Translations under genes and position numbers: made by a program
In this document: piece by piece, positions 63,337 to 64,000 of the stretch
Layout of the letters: each line of letters opens with the position of its first letter
Position numbering within the stretch: position 1 is the stretch's first letter
The notes under the pieces: model-generated
The model's database searches: none
What the model saw: only the letters and a program-made list of their open reading frames with translations
What the model was told of the DNA's origin: nothing
Assembly: GCF_007829885.1 (NCBI RefSeq)
Contig: NZ_VIWW01000001.1
Coordinates: forward strand, 1,612,001-1,676,000
Source of the DNA: Streptomyces brevispora
Lineage (GTDB): Bacteria > Actinomycetota > Actinomycetes > Streptomycetales > Streptomycetaceae
Reading direction: 5' to 3'
DNA length: 64,000 bases

Positions 63337-64000
63337 GTGTCCCCGTCCGCCCTGTTGGCCGCAGTTCAGTCACCCGAGCCGGGTGGCTCGCTGGACGAAG
63401 CCGCGAAGCAGGCAGGCAACGCCGCGGGCTGGGTCGAGGAGAACTGGTCCATCTGGCTGAACACCGGTCTGCGGATCGTGCTCATCGCCGCCATCGCGAT
63501 CGCGTTGCGCATCGCGGTCCGCCGTGCCCTGACCAAGCTCATCGACCGCATGAACCGCAGCGCCCAGGCGGTGGAGGGCACCGCGCTGGGCGGTCTGCTG
63601 GTCAACGCGGAGCGGCGCCGCCAGCGCTCGGAGGCGATCGGTTCGGTACTCCGCTCGGTGGCCTCGTTCCTGATCCTCGGTACCGCCGCCCTGATGATCC
63701 TGGGCGCGTTCCAGATCAACCTGGCGCCGCTGCTGGCCTCGGCCGGGGTCGCCGGGGTGGCGCTCGGTTTCGGCGCCCGCAACCTGGTCACCGACTTCCT
63801 CTCCGGTGTCTTCATGATCCTGGAGGACCAGTACGGCGTCGGCGACACCGTCGACGCGGGCGTCGCCTGCGGCGAGGTCATCGAGGTCGGCCTGCGGGTC
63901 ACGAAGCTGCGCGGCGACCACGGCGAGATCTGGTATGTCCGCAACGGCGAGGTGAAGCGGATCGGCAACCTCAGCCAGGGCTGGTCCACCGCGGGCGTCG
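63337..64000 (+). CDS. MscS-family mechanosensitive ion channel (truncated by window end)
   Basis: GTG 63337, with GGAGG 8 nt before it, opens a frame that runs to the window edge (221 codons). Helices at about 45-62 and 107-130 precede the pore helix LASAGVAGVALGFGARNLV (about 132-150) and the FLSGVFMILEDQYGVGD stretch that opens the beta domain. This is the core MscS fold with a short N-terminus. It relieves turgor under hypo-osmotic shock. The C-terminal cytoplasmic domain is not visible. Confidence 0.92.
   Translation, partial: MSPSALLAAVQSPEPGGSLDEAAKQAGNAAGWVEENWSIWLNTGLRIVLIAAIAIALRIAVRRALTKLIDRMNRSAQAVEGTALGGLLVNAERRRQRSEAIGSVLRSVASFLILGTAALMILGAFQINLAPLLASAGVAGVALGFGARNLVTDFLSGVFMILEDQYGVGDTVDAGVACGEVIEVGLRVTKLRGDHGEIWYVRNGEVKRIGNLSQGWSTAGV

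Overview
The window is chromosomal DNA of a high-GC actinomycete, almost certainly a Streptomyces. Codon use has G/C in nearly every third position, GTG starts are common, start sites carry purine-rich Shine-Dalgarno sequences, and the gene order from the RNase E/G start through rodA-mrdA-mreDCB-ndk-folC-valS-clpX-clpP2-clpP1-tig is the conserved Streptomyces core arrangement. I see no insertion sequence, prophage, CRISPR array or biosynthetic cluster. This is core chromosome with ordinary accessory genes between conserved blocks.

Layout. 1-4533 (minus): the N-terminus of RNase E/G, a TIGR03936-type protein, a repeat-built hydrophobic protein of unknown function, and a TIGR03960-type radical SAM protein. 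4584-12417 (minus): a CYTH-CHAD protein, then the cell-shape and spore-wall set rodA, mrdA (PBP2), mreD, mreC, mreB. 12711-18455 (minus): ndk, a DUF4233 membrane protein, folC and valS, with a three-frame response-regulator pseudogene on the plus strand between folC and valS. 18606-24174: a Pro/Gly/Tyr-rich membrane-anchored protein (+), then clpX, clpP2, clpP1 and tig (minus) with a ClgR-like operator between tig and clpP1. 24325-24640: tRNA-Pro(TGG) and tRNA-Gly(TCC). 24751-32576: a small membrane protein, an acyltransferase-3 membrane protein, an HD hydrolase, a CPA2 antiporter, a membrane-bound SpoIIE/PP2C phosphatase, an Eis-like acetyltransferase, a Nei-type DNA glycosylase and rpiB. 32806-36889: two amino-acid permease paralogues flanking bioY. 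37113-41505: sodF behind a Nur-like operator, an O-methyltransferase and a MOSC protein diverging from a perfect palindrome, an aldo/keto reductase and a DUF4240 protein. 41554-53812: a mycothiol-type nitroreductase homologue, two M1 aminopeptidase paralogues, an AbiEi/endonuclease-fold protein, a large secreted subtilase and asd. 53891-58825 (minus): allantoicase with a LysR regulator upstream, a small membrane protein and malQ, which is preceded by a short repeat-peptide ORF. 59404-64000: a secreted GH84-like glycosidase, an HNH protein and the start of an MscS channel.

Working relations. The shape genes act together on peptidoglycan synthesis. ClpX, ClpP1, ClpP2 and trigger factor form a protein quality-control block. 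Asd, the permeases, the PepN pair and the secreted protease concern amino-acid supply.

A theme outside gene function is short tandem repeats at or just after the 3' ends of genes: 14-bp units at 2566-2621, 37875-37958 and 40745-40800, 18-bp units at 37962-37997 and 55140-55207, and a roughly 29-bp intergenic family at 31077-31183. Three proteins are themselves built from or expanded by repeats: the 1376-2479 protein, MalQ, and the ORF in front of malQ. I found no clearly new multi-gene system. The most novel material is the repeat-built hydrophobic protein, the 3'-end arrays, the leader-peptide candidate and the orphan operators.
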